From the NCBI RefSeq assembly GCF_014642635.1, contig NZ_BMIQ01000003.1, forward strand, positions 187,255 through 251,254: DNA of 64,000 bases. The letters are read 5' to 3'. Origin of the DNA: Aureimonas endophytica (lineage in GTDB: Bacteria > Pseudomonadota > Alphaproteobacteria > Rhizobiales > Rhizobiaceae). The position numbers were made by a program, and so were the translations under genes. A model generated the notes under the pieces. That model was not told where the DNA came from. It ran no database searches and saw only the letters and a list, made by a program, of their open reading frames with translations. Positions 39,557-48,653 of the stretch are shown here, piece after piece; position 1 is the first letter of the stretch; each line of letters opens with the position of its first letter.

Positions 39557-40548
39557 TGCCAACGATCCGCATCCTCACCGAGACCGACCTGCGCGCGCTC
39601 GTGCCGCTCGATCTCGCGGCCATTTCCTGCGTCGAGGAGGCCTTCGCCGCGCTGGCGACAAAGCCAGTCATCATGCCCCCGATCCTGCGGCTCGACATTC
39701 CCGAGCATCGCGGCGAGGTCGACGTGAAGACGGCCTACGTGCCGGGACTGTCTGGCTTCGCCATCAAGATCAGCCCCGGCTTCTTCGACAACCCAAAGCT
39801 CGGGCTCCCAAGCCTTAACGGCATGATGGTGCTGTTCTCGGCCACTACGGGTCTCGTCAATGCACTGCTCCTCGACAACGGTTACCTCACCGACGTGCGC
39901 ACCGCGGCCGCCGGTGCCGTGGCGACCCGTCACCTCGCCCGTGAGGAGGCGGGCGTCGCCGCGATCCTCGGTGCGGGAACGCAGGCCCGGCTTCAACTTA
40001 AGGCGTTGACCCTCGTTCGTCCTATCCGCGAGGCACGCATCTGGGCCCGCGACCGCGCAAGGGCGGAGCATTCAGCAGCCGAACTGTCCGCCGAACTCGG
40101 CATCGCTGTCACGGCTATGTCCGATGGGCGCGCCGCGGTGCGAGAGGCCGATATCGTCGTCACCACCACGCCTGCCGAAAGCCCGATCCTGTTCGCCGAC
40201 TGGATCGCGCCCGGAACGCATGTCACCGCTATTGGCTCAGATGCCGAGCACAAGAACGAGATCGATCCGGCACTGGTCGCCCGCGCCGCACCTTACGTCG
40301 CCGATCGCCTGTCGCAGACGCGTCGGCTCGGCGAACTGCACCACGCCATCGCGGGCGGCATGGTCGATCCGTCCCGAGACTTCGCCGAACTCGGCGCCGT
40401 CATCGCCGGCCTAGCGCCCGGTCGTATTTTGGCGGATGCGATCACCCTCTGCGACCTCACCGGAACCGGCGTCCAAGACACTGCCGTCGCGACGCTGGCC
40501 GCAGCCCGCGCAGAGCGGAACGGCGCCGGCGCCCCCTTCACCACCTGA
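39556..40548 (+). CDS. eutC: EutC, ornithine-cyclodeaminase-family enzyme
   Basis: 330 residues from ATG 39556, overlapping the eutB stop; a long upstream in-frame extension runs over eutB and is not coding. It has the mu-crystallin/ornithine cyclodeaminase fold with substrate-side KTAYVPGLSGFAIKIS, VRTAAAGAVAT and the NAD(P) loop ILGAGTQARLQ. In this locus it is assumed to perform the reductive step returning the EutB product to ectoine. It lies 22 bp upstream of doeA, which has its own leader GGGAGAC. Confidence 0.9.
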   Translation: MPTIRILTETDLRALVPLDLAAISCVEEAFAALATKPVIMPPILRLDIPEHRGEVDVKTAYVPGLSGFAIKISPGFFDNPKLGLPSLNGMMVLFSATTGLVNALLLDNGYLTDVRTAAAGAVATRHLAREEAGVAAILGAGTQARLQLKALTLVRPIREARIWARDRARAEHSAAELSAELGIAVTAMSDGRAAVREADIVVTTTPAESPILFADWIAPGTHVTAIGSDAEHKNEIDPALVARAAPYVADRLSQTRRLGELHHAIAGGMVDPSRDFAELGAVIAGLAPGRILADAITLCDLTGTGVQDTAVATLAAARAERNGAGAPFTT

Positions 40549-40570
40549 TCCATCACTTGGGAGACACGAA

Positions 40571-41752
40571 ATGAGTGGACCCGCTCTCAACTTCACGCGC
40601 GAGGAATATGCCGCCCGCCTCGCCAAGACCCGGCAGGCCATGCAGGCGAAGGGCATCGAACTTCTGTTCGTTTCCGATCCATCCAACATGGCCTGGCTGA
40701 CTGGCTACGACGGCTGGAGCTTCTACGTTCACCAGGGCGTGCTTGTCGGCCCGGACGGCGAGCCGGTCTGGTGGGGCCGCGCGATGGACGGCCACGGCGC
40801 GCGTCGCACCGCCTATCTCAGCCACGACAACATCGTCGGCTATCCCGACCACTTCGTGCAGTCCACCGAGCGCCATCCGATGGACCACCTGTCTCGAACC
40901 ATCGAGGAGCGGGGCTGGGATAAGCTCGCGATCGGCGTCGAGATGGACAACTATTGGTTCTCGGCGGCAGCCTTCGCCTCGCTCCAACGACACCTGCCGA
41001 ACGCTCGGTTCCAAGACGCCACTGCACTAGTTAATTGGCAGCGCTCGATCAAGAGCCCAACCGAGCTCGGCTACATGCGCATCGCCGGGCAGATCGTGAC
41101 GAAGATGCACGAGCGGATCTTCGAGAAGATCGAGCCGGGCATGCGCAAGTGCGACCTCGTCGCCGAGATCTACGATGCGGGCATCCGGGGCACTGGCGAG
41201 CATGGCGGCGACTATCCCGCCATCGTGCCGATGCTTCCCTCGGGCGCCGACGCGGTCGCTCCGCACCTGACCTGGGACGATCGGCCGATGAAGGCGGGCG
41301 AAGGCACTTTCTTCGAGATCGCTGGTGCCCACAAGCGCTACCATTGCCCGCTGTCGCGCACCGTCTTCCTCGGCCAGCCGACGCAGGCATTCCTCGACGC
41401 CGAGAAGGCGACGCTGGAGGGCATGGAGGCCGGCCTCGAAGCCGCAAGGCCTGGCAACACGTGCGAGGATATCGCGCTAGCGTACTTTGCCGTCCTTAAG
41501 CAGCACGGCATCGTCAAGGACAGCCGCACCGGCTACCCGATCGGCCTTTCCTATCCGCCGGACTGGGGCGAGCGCACCATGAGCCTGCGTCCCGGCGACA
41601 AGACCGAGCTGAAGCCCGGGATGACCTTCCACTTCATGACCGCGCTCTGGGCTGAAAACATGGGACTGGAAATCACCGAGACTCTGGCAATCACCGACAC
41701 GGGCTACGAGCTTCTGGCCGACGTGCCACGCAAGCTCCTTGTGAAGGGCTGA
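40571..41752 (+). CDS. doeA: ectoine hydrolase DoeA (EutD), M24 peptidase family
   Basis: 393 residues from ATG 40571 after GGGAGACACGAA. It has the Xaa-Pro aminopeptidase/creatinase fold: N-terminal creatinase domain (about 1-160, with GYDGWSFYVHQGVLVG) and pita-bread domain (about 165-390, with HGGDYPAIVPML, FFEIAGAHKRYHCPLSRT and LEITETLAI). The usual five metal ligands of M24 are not all conserved, as known for DoeA. It opens the ectoine ring to N-acetyl-diaminobutyrates. It is followed after 4 bp by doeB, the next enzyme. Confidence 0.92.
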   Translation: MSGPALNFTREEYAARLAKTRQAMQAKGIELLFVSDPSNMAWLTGYDGWSFYVHQGVLVGPDGEPVWWGRAMDGHGARRTAYLSHDNIVGYPDHFVQSTERHPMDHLSRTIEERGWDKLAIGVEMDNYWFSAAAFASLQRHLPNARFQDATALVNWQRSIKSPTELGYMRIAGQIVTKMHERIFEKIEPGMRKCDLVAEIYDAGIRGTGEHGGDYPAIVPMLPSGADAVAPHLTWDDRPMKAGEGTFFEIAGAHKRYHCPLSRTVFLGQPTQAFLDAEKATLEGMEAGLEAARPGNTCEDIALAYFAVLKQHGIVKDSRTGYPIGLSYPPDWGERTMSLRPGDKTELKPGMTFHFMTALWAENMGLEITETLAITDTGYELLADVPRKLLVKG

Positions 41753-41756
41753 CGGC

Positions 41757-42758
41757 ATGATGGCGACCCTCAGGCAATCGCCGATCGCGGCGACGATCGC
41801 CTTCGACGAGGACGGCGTCCGGCACGGTTTCCTACGCCTGCCCTATAGCCGAGACGATTCGGCCTGGGGCTCGGTCATGATCCCGATTACGGTTGCCAAA
41901 AATGGGGAAGGGCCGACCGCGCTCCTAACCGGCGGCAACCACGGGGACGAGTACGAGGGACCGATCGCGCTGTTCGACCTCGCGCGCTCGCTGAAAACGG
42001 AGGACGTTTCGGGCCGCGTCATCATCATTCCGGCCATGAACTACCCCGCCTTCCGCGCCGGCACGCGCACCTCGCCCATCGACAAGGGCAACCTCAACCG
42101 CGCCTTTCCCGGCAGCCCGGACGGCACGGTCACGCAGAAGATTGCCGACTATTTTCAGCGCACGCTGCTGCCGATGGCCGACATCGTGCTCGACTTCCAT
42201 TCGGGCGGACGCACGCTCGATTTCGTGCCCTTCGCCGCCGCTCACATCCTGTCGGACAAGAACCAGGAGGCGGCGAGCTTCGCAGCGGTCGCAGCCTTCG
42301 GCGCACCTTTCTCCATGCGCATGCTCGAGATCGACGCAATCGGCATGTACGACACCGCCGCGGAGGAGATGGGTAAGGTCTTCATGACCACCGAGCTCGG
42401 CGGCGGCGGCACTGCGACGGCGCTGACCGCCGGTATTGCCAAGCGCGGCGTCGCTAACGTACTGCGACACGCGGGCATCCTCCACGGTACGGTGGAGGCA
42501 GCGGAGACGCGATGGCTCAACATGCCGTCGGGGGAGTGCTTCACCTTCGCCGAGGACGAGGGCCTGATCGAGCCGCTCGTGGATCTCGGCCAGCCGTTGC
42601 GCCGCGGCGACGTGCTAGCGCGTGTCCATCCCGTTAGCCACACGGGCGCGGAACCGATCGTCTTCCAGACAAAGCTCGACGGCATCCTCGCTGCCCGCCA
42701 TTTTCCGGGCCTCGTGAAGGCGGGCGACTGCATCGCCGTTGTCGGCGTGACTGAATAG
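41757..42758 (+). CDS. doeB: N-acetyl-diaminobutyrate deacetylase DoeB (EutE)
   Basis: 333 residues from ATG 41757. It is a succinylglutamate-desuccinylase/aspartoacylase-like (M14) zinc enzyme with ligands in GGNHGDEYEGP (H, E) and DFHSGG (H); a later HVH-like second domain closes the fold (LARVHPVSHTG). DoeB removes acetate from N-alpha-acetyl-L-2,4-diaminobutyrate, yielding diaminobutyrate for DoeD. It directly follows doeA and is followed by an EamA transporter gene 12 bp later. Confidence 0.92.
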   Translation: MMATLRQSPIAATIAFDEDGVRHGFLRLPYSRDDSAWGSVMIPITVAKNGEGPTALLTGGNHGDEYEGPIALFDLARSLKTEDVSGRVIIIPAMNYPAFRAGTRTSPIDKGNLNRAFPGSPDGTVTQKIADYFQRTLLPMADIVLDFHSGGRTLDFVPFAAAHILSDKNQEAASFAAVAAFGAPFSMRMLEIDAIGMYDTAAEEMGKVFMTTELGGGGTATALTAGIAKRGVANVLRHAGILHGTVEAAETRWLNMPSGECFTFAEDEGLIEPLVDLGQPLRRGDVLARVHPVSHTGAEPIVFQTKLDGILAARHFPGLVKAGDCIAVVGVTE

Positions 42759-42770
42759 TCGAGGTTGACG

Positions 42771-43679
42771 ATGCCTGGCCCTGGTTCGGATAGGTCGGCG
42801 AGTGGGCTTGCCTTGTCCCGGTACGATCTCCTGGCGCGCGTCGCGCCAGGAATTTTCCTCGTGTTCTGGGCGTCGGGCTTCGGGGTCGCCAAGATCGGCT
42901 TGAGGTATGCCGAGCCGTTGACGTTCCTCAGCTTGCGGTTTGGCCTCATCGTCGCATTGCTCGTGCCAGTCTTCTTGGTTCTGCGCCCTTTGGTTCCGTC
43001 GAGCCGGGCCGGCTGGGGACGCCTCGCCATCGTCGGCTTTCTGATCCAGTCGGTTTACTTCGGGCTTGCCTACCTTGGCATGAGCCTCGGCGTCTCCGCC
43101 GGCACGGCCGCGGTGATCGCCTCGCTCCAGCCGCTTCTCGTTGCGATCGCAGCGCCGCTCGTCTCGAATGAGCGGATCGGTCGGGGCCGCTGGGCAGGGT
43201 TCGCGCTTGGCGCGGTGGGCGCCCTTCTGGTGGTTACGGCTGGCGAAGGCTTCCAGGCCTCCTTCGACGCGGGCGTCTGGCTCTGCGTCGGCTCGGCCAT
43301 CGGCATGGCCGCGGCAACGCTCTACCAGAAGCGGTTCCCTGTTGCCGCTCATCCGGTGACAGTCAACCTCGTCCAATACGTCGTCGGCTTCGCCACCGTC
43401 GCGCCACTGGCGCTCTGGCTCGAAACAGGGTCGATCGACTGGACGGCGGAACTCGCGTTTGCATTGGGATGGTTGATCGTGGCCAACTCGATCATCGCCG
43501 TCTCGCTCCTGATCTTCATGGTCGGGCGCAGCGAGGCCGCTCGCGTCTCGGCGCTATTCTTTCTCGTGCCGCCCGTCGCCGCCCTATTCGGTTGGTTGCT
43601 TCTCGACGAAGTCATCGGCGTCCAGTCTTGGTTTGGTATTGGCATGGCGCTTGTCGGCGTGCGTCTCGTTTCACGCTGA
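42771..43679 (+). CDS. EamA/DMT-family transporter at the end of the ectoine operon
   Basis: 302 residues from ATG 42771, with GAGG seven bases upstream. Ten predicted helices form two EamA repeats: GIFLVFWASGFGVAKIGLRYAEP..., then SAGTAAVIASLQPLLVAIAAPL at the end of the first repeat and ALFFLVPPVAALFGWLLLDE at the end of the second. DMT transporters of this type usually export amino acids or related metabolites. Placement 12 bp after doeB suggests release of an overflow intermediate (diaminobutyrate, acetyl derivative or aspartate). This gene is not part of the standard set, so the role is an inference. Confidence 0.85.
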   Translation: MPGPGSDRSASGLALSRYDLLARVAPGIFLVFWASGFGVAKIGLRYAEPLTFLSLRFGLIVALLVPVFLVLRPLVPSSRAGWGRLAIVGFLIQSVYFGLAYLGMSLGVSAGTAAVIASLQPLLVAIAAPLVSNERIGRGRWAGFALGAVGALLVVTAGEGFQASFDAGVWLCVGSAIGMAAATLYQKRFPVAAHPVTVNLVQYVVGFATVAPLALWLETGSIDWTAELAFALGWLIVANSIIAVSLLIFMVGRSEAARVSALFFLVPPVAALFGWLLLDEVIGVQSWFGIGMALVGVRLVSR

Positions 43680-44008
43680 CGAAGCTGCGCTGGCGTCTTC
43701 GCTGAGTCTTCAAGAGCATCGCACTCTTTGGCGCAGGCTGGTGTGGGATTACCAAATGAAGTTTGCGGTGCAGCAGGACGTTGGAGATGTCTGTTTTTGA
43801 GCGTCCGACCGGTCCTGCTAGCGGTCTTTCATGGGTCGGTCCCTGTCGTTCACGCCTACTGTGGCTTGCGAGCAAGGGGCGAAGTCACCGAGATCAGCTC
43901 GCCGCATGACGTTTCGCGATATCTCGACGCGCTGTCGGGTTTACGGTTGCCCGGCCAACATCCCGATCCAGATTGGAACCGTTCGAAGACTTCAGAACGG
44001 GAACGACG
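43680..44008. other. intergenic region upstream of the catalase
   Basis: A 329-bp gap. No gene is recognised on either strand. Short frames (for example 43612-43875 minus) show no family motif. Catalase promoter sequences must lie here, but no OxyR- or sigma-E-type box could be identified by eye with confidence. Confidence 0.4.
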
Positions 44009-46090
44009 ATGACAGACATTTCCGCGCCGGACCGCGGCCATGGTGGCGAGACCCATCAAGTTGCGGATGCCGATCATCCCGTGCTGACCACCAATCACGG
44101 AACACCGGTCAGCGACAACCAGAACCAGCTCAAGGCCGGCGCGCGGGGCCCCGTGCTTCTGGAGGACGAGGTCTATCGCGAGAAGATCAACCATTTCGAC
44201 CACGAGCGCATCCCGGAACGCATCGTGCATGCGCGCGGCTCGGCGGCGCACGGCTATTTCGAATGTACCGATAGTCTCGCCGACATCACCCGCGCCGACC
44301 TCTTCCAGAAGAAGGGGCAGCGGACCGACGTCTTCGTCCGCTTCTCGACGGTCGCTGGCGGGGCGGGCTCGGTAGATACGCCGCGCGACGTGCGCGGCTT
44401 CGCCGTCAAATTCTATACCCGCGAGGGTAACTGGGACCTCGTCGGCAACAATATCCCGATCTTCTTCATTCAGGACGCGATCAAGTTCCCAGACCTGATC
44501 CATGCCGCCAAGATGGAAGCTGACCGGGGTTATCCGCAGGCGGCCACCGCCCACGACACCTTCTGGGACTTCATCTCCCTGATGCCGGAATCGACCCACA
44601 TGGCCCTGTGGATCATGTCGGATCGCACTCTGCCGCGCACCTTCGCCAATATGGAGGGCTTCGGCATCCACACGTTCCGGCTCATCAACCTGGAAGGAAA
44701 GTCGACCTTCGTCAAATTTCACTGGAAGCCGAAGGCGGGCCTTGCTTCGACGATCTGGGACGAGACCGTCAAGGTCGCCGGCGCCGATCCGGATTTCCAG
44801 CGGCGCGACCTCTTCGAGCGCATCGGGCGCGGCGACTACCCGGAATGGGAACTCGGCGTCCAGCTTTTCGACCAGGCCTTCGCCGACAGCCAGCCCTATG
44901 ACGTGCTCGACGCCACCAAGATCATTCCGGAGGAGGTGCTGCCGGTGCGCATCGTCGGCCGGATGGTCCTCGACCGCTATCCCGACAACTATTTTGCCGA
45001 GACTGAGCAGGCCGCCTTCGTGCCGAGCCATGTCGTGCCCGGCATCGGTTTCTCCAACGATCCGCTGCTCCAAGGGCGGTTGTTCAGCTATACCGACACG
45101 CAGCTTTCGCGCCTCGGCACGGTGAACTTCCACCAGATCCCGATCAATCAGGCCAAGGGCCGCCCGGGTGGCTGCCCCTTCATGAACCAGCAGCGCGACG
45201 GGCATATGCAGATGCAGGTGCCGAAGGGCCGAGCCAATTACGAGCCGAACAGTCTTGCCAAGGTCGGCGAGCCGGCGGGCGCGCGCGAGGACCCCGAGAA
45301 CGGCTATCGCACCTATCCCTCGCAGGAGGAGGGCGAGAAGCTGCGCATCCGTCCCGAGAGCTTTGCCGATCACTATAGCCAAGCGCGGCTGTTCTGGCGG
45401 TCGATGGATCCGGCCGAGCAGGCCCATATCGCGTCCGCCTTCGTGTTCGAACTGTCGAAAGTCTCGATCGAGCATATCCGCGTGGCGATGATGGCGAACC
45501 TGCGCAATGTCGATGAGGACCTCGCCCGCCGTGTCGCCGAGGGTCTTGCCATGGACTTGCCGGGGGCCTCACCCACGAAGGCGCCGATCATCGAGATGGC
45601 GCCGTCCCCAGCGCTGCGCATCGTGCGCGGACCGCTGGAGAAGCACACGCTGGAGGGCCGCACGGTCGGCATCCTTTTTGCCGACGGCTCGGATGCCAAG
45701 GAGTTGAAGGCGCTGAAGGATGCGGTGAAGGCGGCGGGCGGCCATCCCATCACCATCGCGCCGAAGGTTGGCGCCGTGCCGCTCTCGGACGGCAGCCGCG
45801 TCAAGGCCGACGCGCAGCTCTTCGGCCAGCCTTCGGCGACCGTCGACGCCTGCGCTGTGGTGCTGAGCGAGGATGCCTGCGCCAAGCTTTTAAAGGAGGG
45901 CGCCGCCGTGCAGTGGGTGATGGACGCCTTCGGTCATCTGAAGGCGATCGGCCACAACGCCGCCGCCAAGCCGCTTCTCGACAAGGCGGGCGTGGAGGCC
46001 GACGAGGGCGTGACCGATCTGGCTGGCTTCGTCGAGGCCGCCAAGAAGCGCTACTGGGACCGCGAGGCGAAGGTGCGCACGCTCGCCTGA
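44009..46090 (+). CDS. katE: large-subunit heme catalase (KatE/HPII type)
   Basis: 693 residues from ATG 44009 after GGGAACGACG; an in-frame TTG 36 bp upstream is less likely. The core catalase has distal heme H74 in [12 protein letters not shown], the distal asparagine in [11 protein letters not shown] (about 146-156) and the proximal tyrosine Y361 in [13 protein letters not shown]. After the core comes the C-terminal flavodoxin-like (DJ-1/PfpI-like) domain (about 540-690) typical of clade 2 large catalases. It decomposes H2O2, probably in stationary phase or under osmotic and oxidative stress. It stands alone with a terminator hairpin after it. Confidence 0.95.
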   Translation: MTDISAPDRGHGGETHQVADADHPVLTTNHGTPVSDNQNQLKAGARGPVLLEDEVYREKINHFDHERIPERIVHARGSAAHGYFECTDSLADITRADLFQKKGQRTDVFVRFSTVAGGAGSVDTPRDVRGFAVKFYTREGNWDLVGNNIPIFFIQDAIKFPDLIHAAKMEADRGYPQAATAHDTFWDFISLMPESTHMALWIMSDRTLPRTFANMEGFGIHTFRLINLEGKSTFVKFHWKPKAGLASTIWDETVKVAGADPDFQRRDLFERIGRGDYPEWELGVQLFDQAFADSQPYDVLDATKIIPEEVLPVRIVGRMVLDRYPDNYFAETEQAAFVPSHVVPGIGFSNDPLLQGRLFSYTDTQLSRLGTVNFHQIPINQAKGRPGGCPFMNQQRDGHMQMQVPKGRANYEPNSLAKVGEPAGAREDPENGYRTYPSQEEGEKLRIRPESFADHYSQARLFWRSMDPAEQAHIASAFVFELSKVSIEHIRVAMMANLRNVDEDLARRVAEGLAMDLPGASPTKAPIIEMAPSPALRIVRGPLEKHTLEGRTVGILFADGSDAKELKALKDAVKAAGGHPITIAPKVGAVPLSDGSRVKADAQLFGQPSATVDACAVVLSEDACAKLLKEGAAVQWVMDAFGHLKAIGHNAAAKPLLDKAGVEADEGVTDLAGFVEAAKKRYWDREAKVRTLA

Positions 46091-46102
46091 CATCCGTATA
46101 GC

Positions 46103-46128
46103 GATGGCCGCCTTTTCAGGCGGCCATC
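46103..46128 (+). terminator. hairpin after katE
   Basis: GATGGCCGCC (46103-46112) pairs exactly with GGCGGCCATC (46119-46128) around the loop TTTTCA, 12 bases after the catalase stop. A 10-bp perfect GC-rich stem in this place is terminator-like, although no long T-run follows. Confidence 0.6.
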
Positions 46129-46886
46129 ATGCCGATGTCGAACACGATTGCCGATACGTCACAGCGACCCGGTCAAGCACGCCGTTACCGCGGATCGTTC
46201 CACGCTCGTCATCGATCCAGAGACGATCAGGACGTCCCCAAGAAGGGCCCTCGTTTCCAGGCTGGCGGAGGCGACATCTTTGTTCGGATGCTTCATACGG
46301 ACCATCTATGCTTTCTCCGCTTCGAAGTCCTACCTCTGGCGAAAGGCCTGCAAAACTGACTCCTAATCGGAGTGGGCCCCTCCCCCGTACAGAAAGCTTG
46401 CATAAGATCTGACAACGTACAGCTTAACGCGCCGAACTTAGTCGCTCCGTTCGTGCTCGGCCTGATGCTCGCTTAATTGAGCGAGAGTAGTCCCAACCTC
46501 ACGCGTGTGACCGTGGCGACCGATCGTCTTCGGCATGCGCGAGCGCGACTTCGTTCAGGTAAGCACACCGATGCCGACATGAGACGGCGGCGTGCTGCGA
46601 ACTTCCGCCGTCAGCAGTACAGCTTCCTCCGCAGGGCCCGCAAAATGCAAAAGCCCCTTCCCGACAAATTACAAGGAAATTGACTCAAAGCTTTACATCG
46701 CAACGTTTCGCGGGGTTTTGGATATGTTCAAGATCGTTCCTTTGAGACCATTCATGCGAGCGTTGTGGCGTCAGGCATTGACGAACATCCTCGCGCCCGC
46801 CTGATGGCCATTCACTTGGTTCACCGCTAGAACTTTGGCAATAACACATTTCTTTATATTGACCGCAATGATCGCAGGACAGGCTG
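46129..46886. other. long intergenic region; possible small basic ORF only
   Basis: A 758-bp stretch of lower GC than its surroundings. One small frame, TTG 46477 to TGA 46683 (68 residues, very Arg-rich in its second half: MRRRRAANFRRQQYSFLRRARKM), could be a real small basic protein. It has no recognisable relatives by eye and no clear ribosome site. The AT-rich composition near 46660-46880 suggests foreign DNA or the promoter zone of the vapBC genes. Confidence 0.35.
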
Positions 46887-47160
46887 ATGATACGAGTCAA
46901 CGTTTTGCCGAATGGCCGTCTAGTTCTTCCAATCGCTTCGTAAATCACTCGGTGTCGAGAAGGGCGGTCAGATCATGGCCGAAGTGGTCGATGGCGAGGT
47001 GAGGCTGAGCACGCCTGACGCGACGCTCGATCGCGCACGAGCATTGTTCCGCAAATATGTCCCCGCCGGATCTTCGGTCGTCGATGAAGTCATCGCCGAT
47101 CGTCGGGCGGAAGACGCCGAGGACGGATCGGCTGGCGAAAGCGACCGGGGGGAGCCCTGA
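46887..47160 (+). pseudogene. vapB: AbrB/VapB-type antitoxin with a frameshift
   Basis: ATG 46887 starts a SpoVT/AbrB-like DNA-binding half (IRVNVLPNGRLVLPIA) that runs into TAA at 46941-46943. The expected continuation, RKSLGVEKGGQIMAEVVDGE, is in the frame shifted by one base (from about 46939). It continues through DATLDRARALFRKYVPAGSS and VVDEVIADR to TGA 47158-47160, overlapping vapC. A one- or two-base indel near 46938 therefore splits the antitoxin. A truncated toxin-binding half could restart at ATG 46975 (61 residues, with AAGGGCGG upstream). A sequencing error would also explain this. Confidence 0.75.
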
Positions 47161-47549
47161 TGGCCGGTTGCGTCATCGACACCTCCGCCGTCTTCGCTGA
47201 TCTCAACGAAGAGGCCGGAGCAGCCGAAGCTCGGCGCTGGTTGCGGGATGCCGCTATCTCGGCCGTCAATTTTCAGGAGATCGTATCCAAGGCCATCGAG
47301 CGAGGCGTGCCGCCCGAAGAGGTTCCTCCTCTAATGGACGCCCTCCGGCTCGATGTCAGGCGACTCGATCGCGAACTTGCGCTGTCGGCGGGAGCGATGT
47401 GCGCCGCAACGCGGCGGCTCGGACTGAGCCATGGCGACCGAGCCTGTCTGGCACTGGCTAAGGCACTTGCGCTACCCGCCGTAACCGCCGATCGTGCCTG
47501 GAATGAGATCGCCGAAGAGATTGGGATGAAGGTCGTTCTGATCCGTTAA
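47160..47549 (+). CDS. vapC: PIN-domain toxin VapC
   Basis: 129 residues from ATG 47160, overlapping the antitoxin stop (TGATG). All PIN acidic positions are visible: D in CVIDTSAVFADL, E in NFQEIVSKAIE, D in GLSHGDRACLALA and D in AVTADRAWNE. Such toxins are Mg2+-dependent ribonucleases that cut tRNA or rRNA and are held by the partner antitoxin. Here the toxin is intact while its antitoxin frame is disrupted, which would be harmful unless the restarted C-terminal antitoxin still neutralises it. A second, decayed copy lies at 25509. Confidence 0.9.
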   Translation: MAGCVIDTSAVFADLNEEAGAAEARRWLRDAAISAVNFQEIVSKAIERGVPPEEVPPLMDALRLDVRRLDRELALSAGAMCAATRRLGLSHGDRACLALAKALALPAVTADRAWNEIAEEIGMKVVLIR

Positions 47550-47708
47550 GGACTTCTGCGGTTCGGCTGGCCATCGACCGGTTCACCCCGTCGCCGCGAC
47601 CGAACACTATGCTGCGAGCGATTTCACGCCGAAGAACTGTTTCCGGGTGCGACGATTACTGCGCGCTGCTGGCCAGGGCAGTCAGCCGGAGAAAAGGGCG
47701 AGGCACGG

Positions 47709-48149
47709 ATGCCGATCAAGCCTGAGCTGCGCGGCTTCTACCCGCTGGATTGGGCCGAACTGTCGCATTCGATCCGCTTCCGCCGCGCCAAGGGCCGCTG
47801 CGAGCATTGCGGGCGACCGCATGGCCGGGTGGTCTGCGCGCTGTCCGACGGGCGCTGGTTCGACGAGGAGCTCGGCCGCTGGCGCGACGGCAAGGGTCGG
47901 GTCCTACGCACCAACCTCCCCGCCCCGTCCGATCTCGCGCCGGGCTTCGGCGAGGTCTGGACCAAGGTCGCGATCGCCTGCGCTCATCTGAACCACGACG
48001 TGGCGGACAATGCCGGGCACAACCTCGCGGCGCTCTGCCAGCGCTGCCATCTGATCCACGACCGGCCCGAGCACCTGCGCCGCCGCCGCGTCACTTATCT
48101 CCTGCGCCGCGCCCTCGGCGATCTCTTCAACGGACCTTATCGACGTTGA
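47709..48149 (+). CDS. HNH-like zinc-binding protein (possible nuclease)
   Basis: 146 residues from ATG 47709, with an AGGGCGAGG stretch 8-16 bases upstream. Paired cysteine knuckles (CEHCG at about 32-36 and CQRCH at about 114-118) flank a histidine-rich HLNHD (about 94-98) and HNLAALCQRCHLIHD, the usual beta-beta-alpha-metal layout of HNH proteins. A DNA-cleaving or DNA-binding role is likely. Homologues are often encoded on plasmids and genomic islands. It is separated from vapC by 159 bp and may belong to the same mobile segment. Confidence 0.65.
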   Translation: MPIKPELRGFYPLDWAELSHSIRFRRAKGRCEHCGRPHGRVVCALSDGRWFDEELGRWRDGKGRVLRTNLPAPSDLAPGFGEVWTKVAIACAHLNHDVADNAGHNLAALCQRCHLIHDRPEHLRRRRVTYLLRRALGDLFNGPYRR

Positions 48150-48653
48150 TCCCCTTTGCGCGACGCCCCTTCTGAAACGGTGGAGTCCGGCCCTCAAACC
48201 TCAAAGACATGTCGCTTGCCTTTCAAAGGCCACTCCCGCGAATTCGGAAAGACTACGTTGCTGGATGCCGCACTCCGGCTTGATGGGCTCTGGATCGCGA
48301 AGAGAAGACGATCGCCAGCATCTTCGCGTTCGAAGCCCCTCTGCCATGGATCGACTGGCATGCCGCCTAGCTGAGTTCCCACCGATCGTGGTCAACGCTG
48401 TAGCGGACCGGATCGAAAGCTTTCGTCCCGTTTGACAGTTGAGGACAGCTGACGGCCTTTATCAACAATCCGTACGAGCCCTTTTAGATGTCTGGCACGG
48501 GCCGATAGCGGTCCGTCCGCTATCGAGACGGAAGGCCGAAAAGCGGACCTTCCGTTGTCGCCCCATTGTTGTCATCCGAAGGATGCTCCACCATGCCCCT
48601 AAAACGGACACTTCAAGCTCTCGGAGCCAAGGAGAAAGTACGGGGGTGAAGTG
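48150..48653. other. intergenic region with a dispersed repeat copy
   Basis: A 504-bp gap between the HNH-like gene and the 3' end of the MFS gene. It contains the 62-bp palindromic repeat at 48498-48559. No gene is recognised in the rest; the short frames present lack motifs. Confidence 0.5.
48498..48559 (-). repeat. 62-bp palindromic dispersed repeat, copy B
   Basis: Read on the plus strand it begins CGGGCCGATAGCGGTCCGTC and ends GCGGACCTTCCGTTGTC. Its reverse complement matches 28650-28710 with one inserted T and two substitutions. It lies in an intergenic gap 94 bp from the MFS stop, in a position suited to a transcript 3' end. Confidence 0.8.

Noticed and set aside
43973-44008. TTG start for the catalase, 12 codons earlier
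   Set aside because: The ATG at 44009 has GGGAAC upstream and matches the usual start of the family; the extension adds nothing recognisable.
46477-46683. Small Arg-rich protein frame starting at TTG
   Set aside because: Noted as possible in the intergenic entry, but weak codon bias, no clear ribosome site and no family kept it from being called as a gene.
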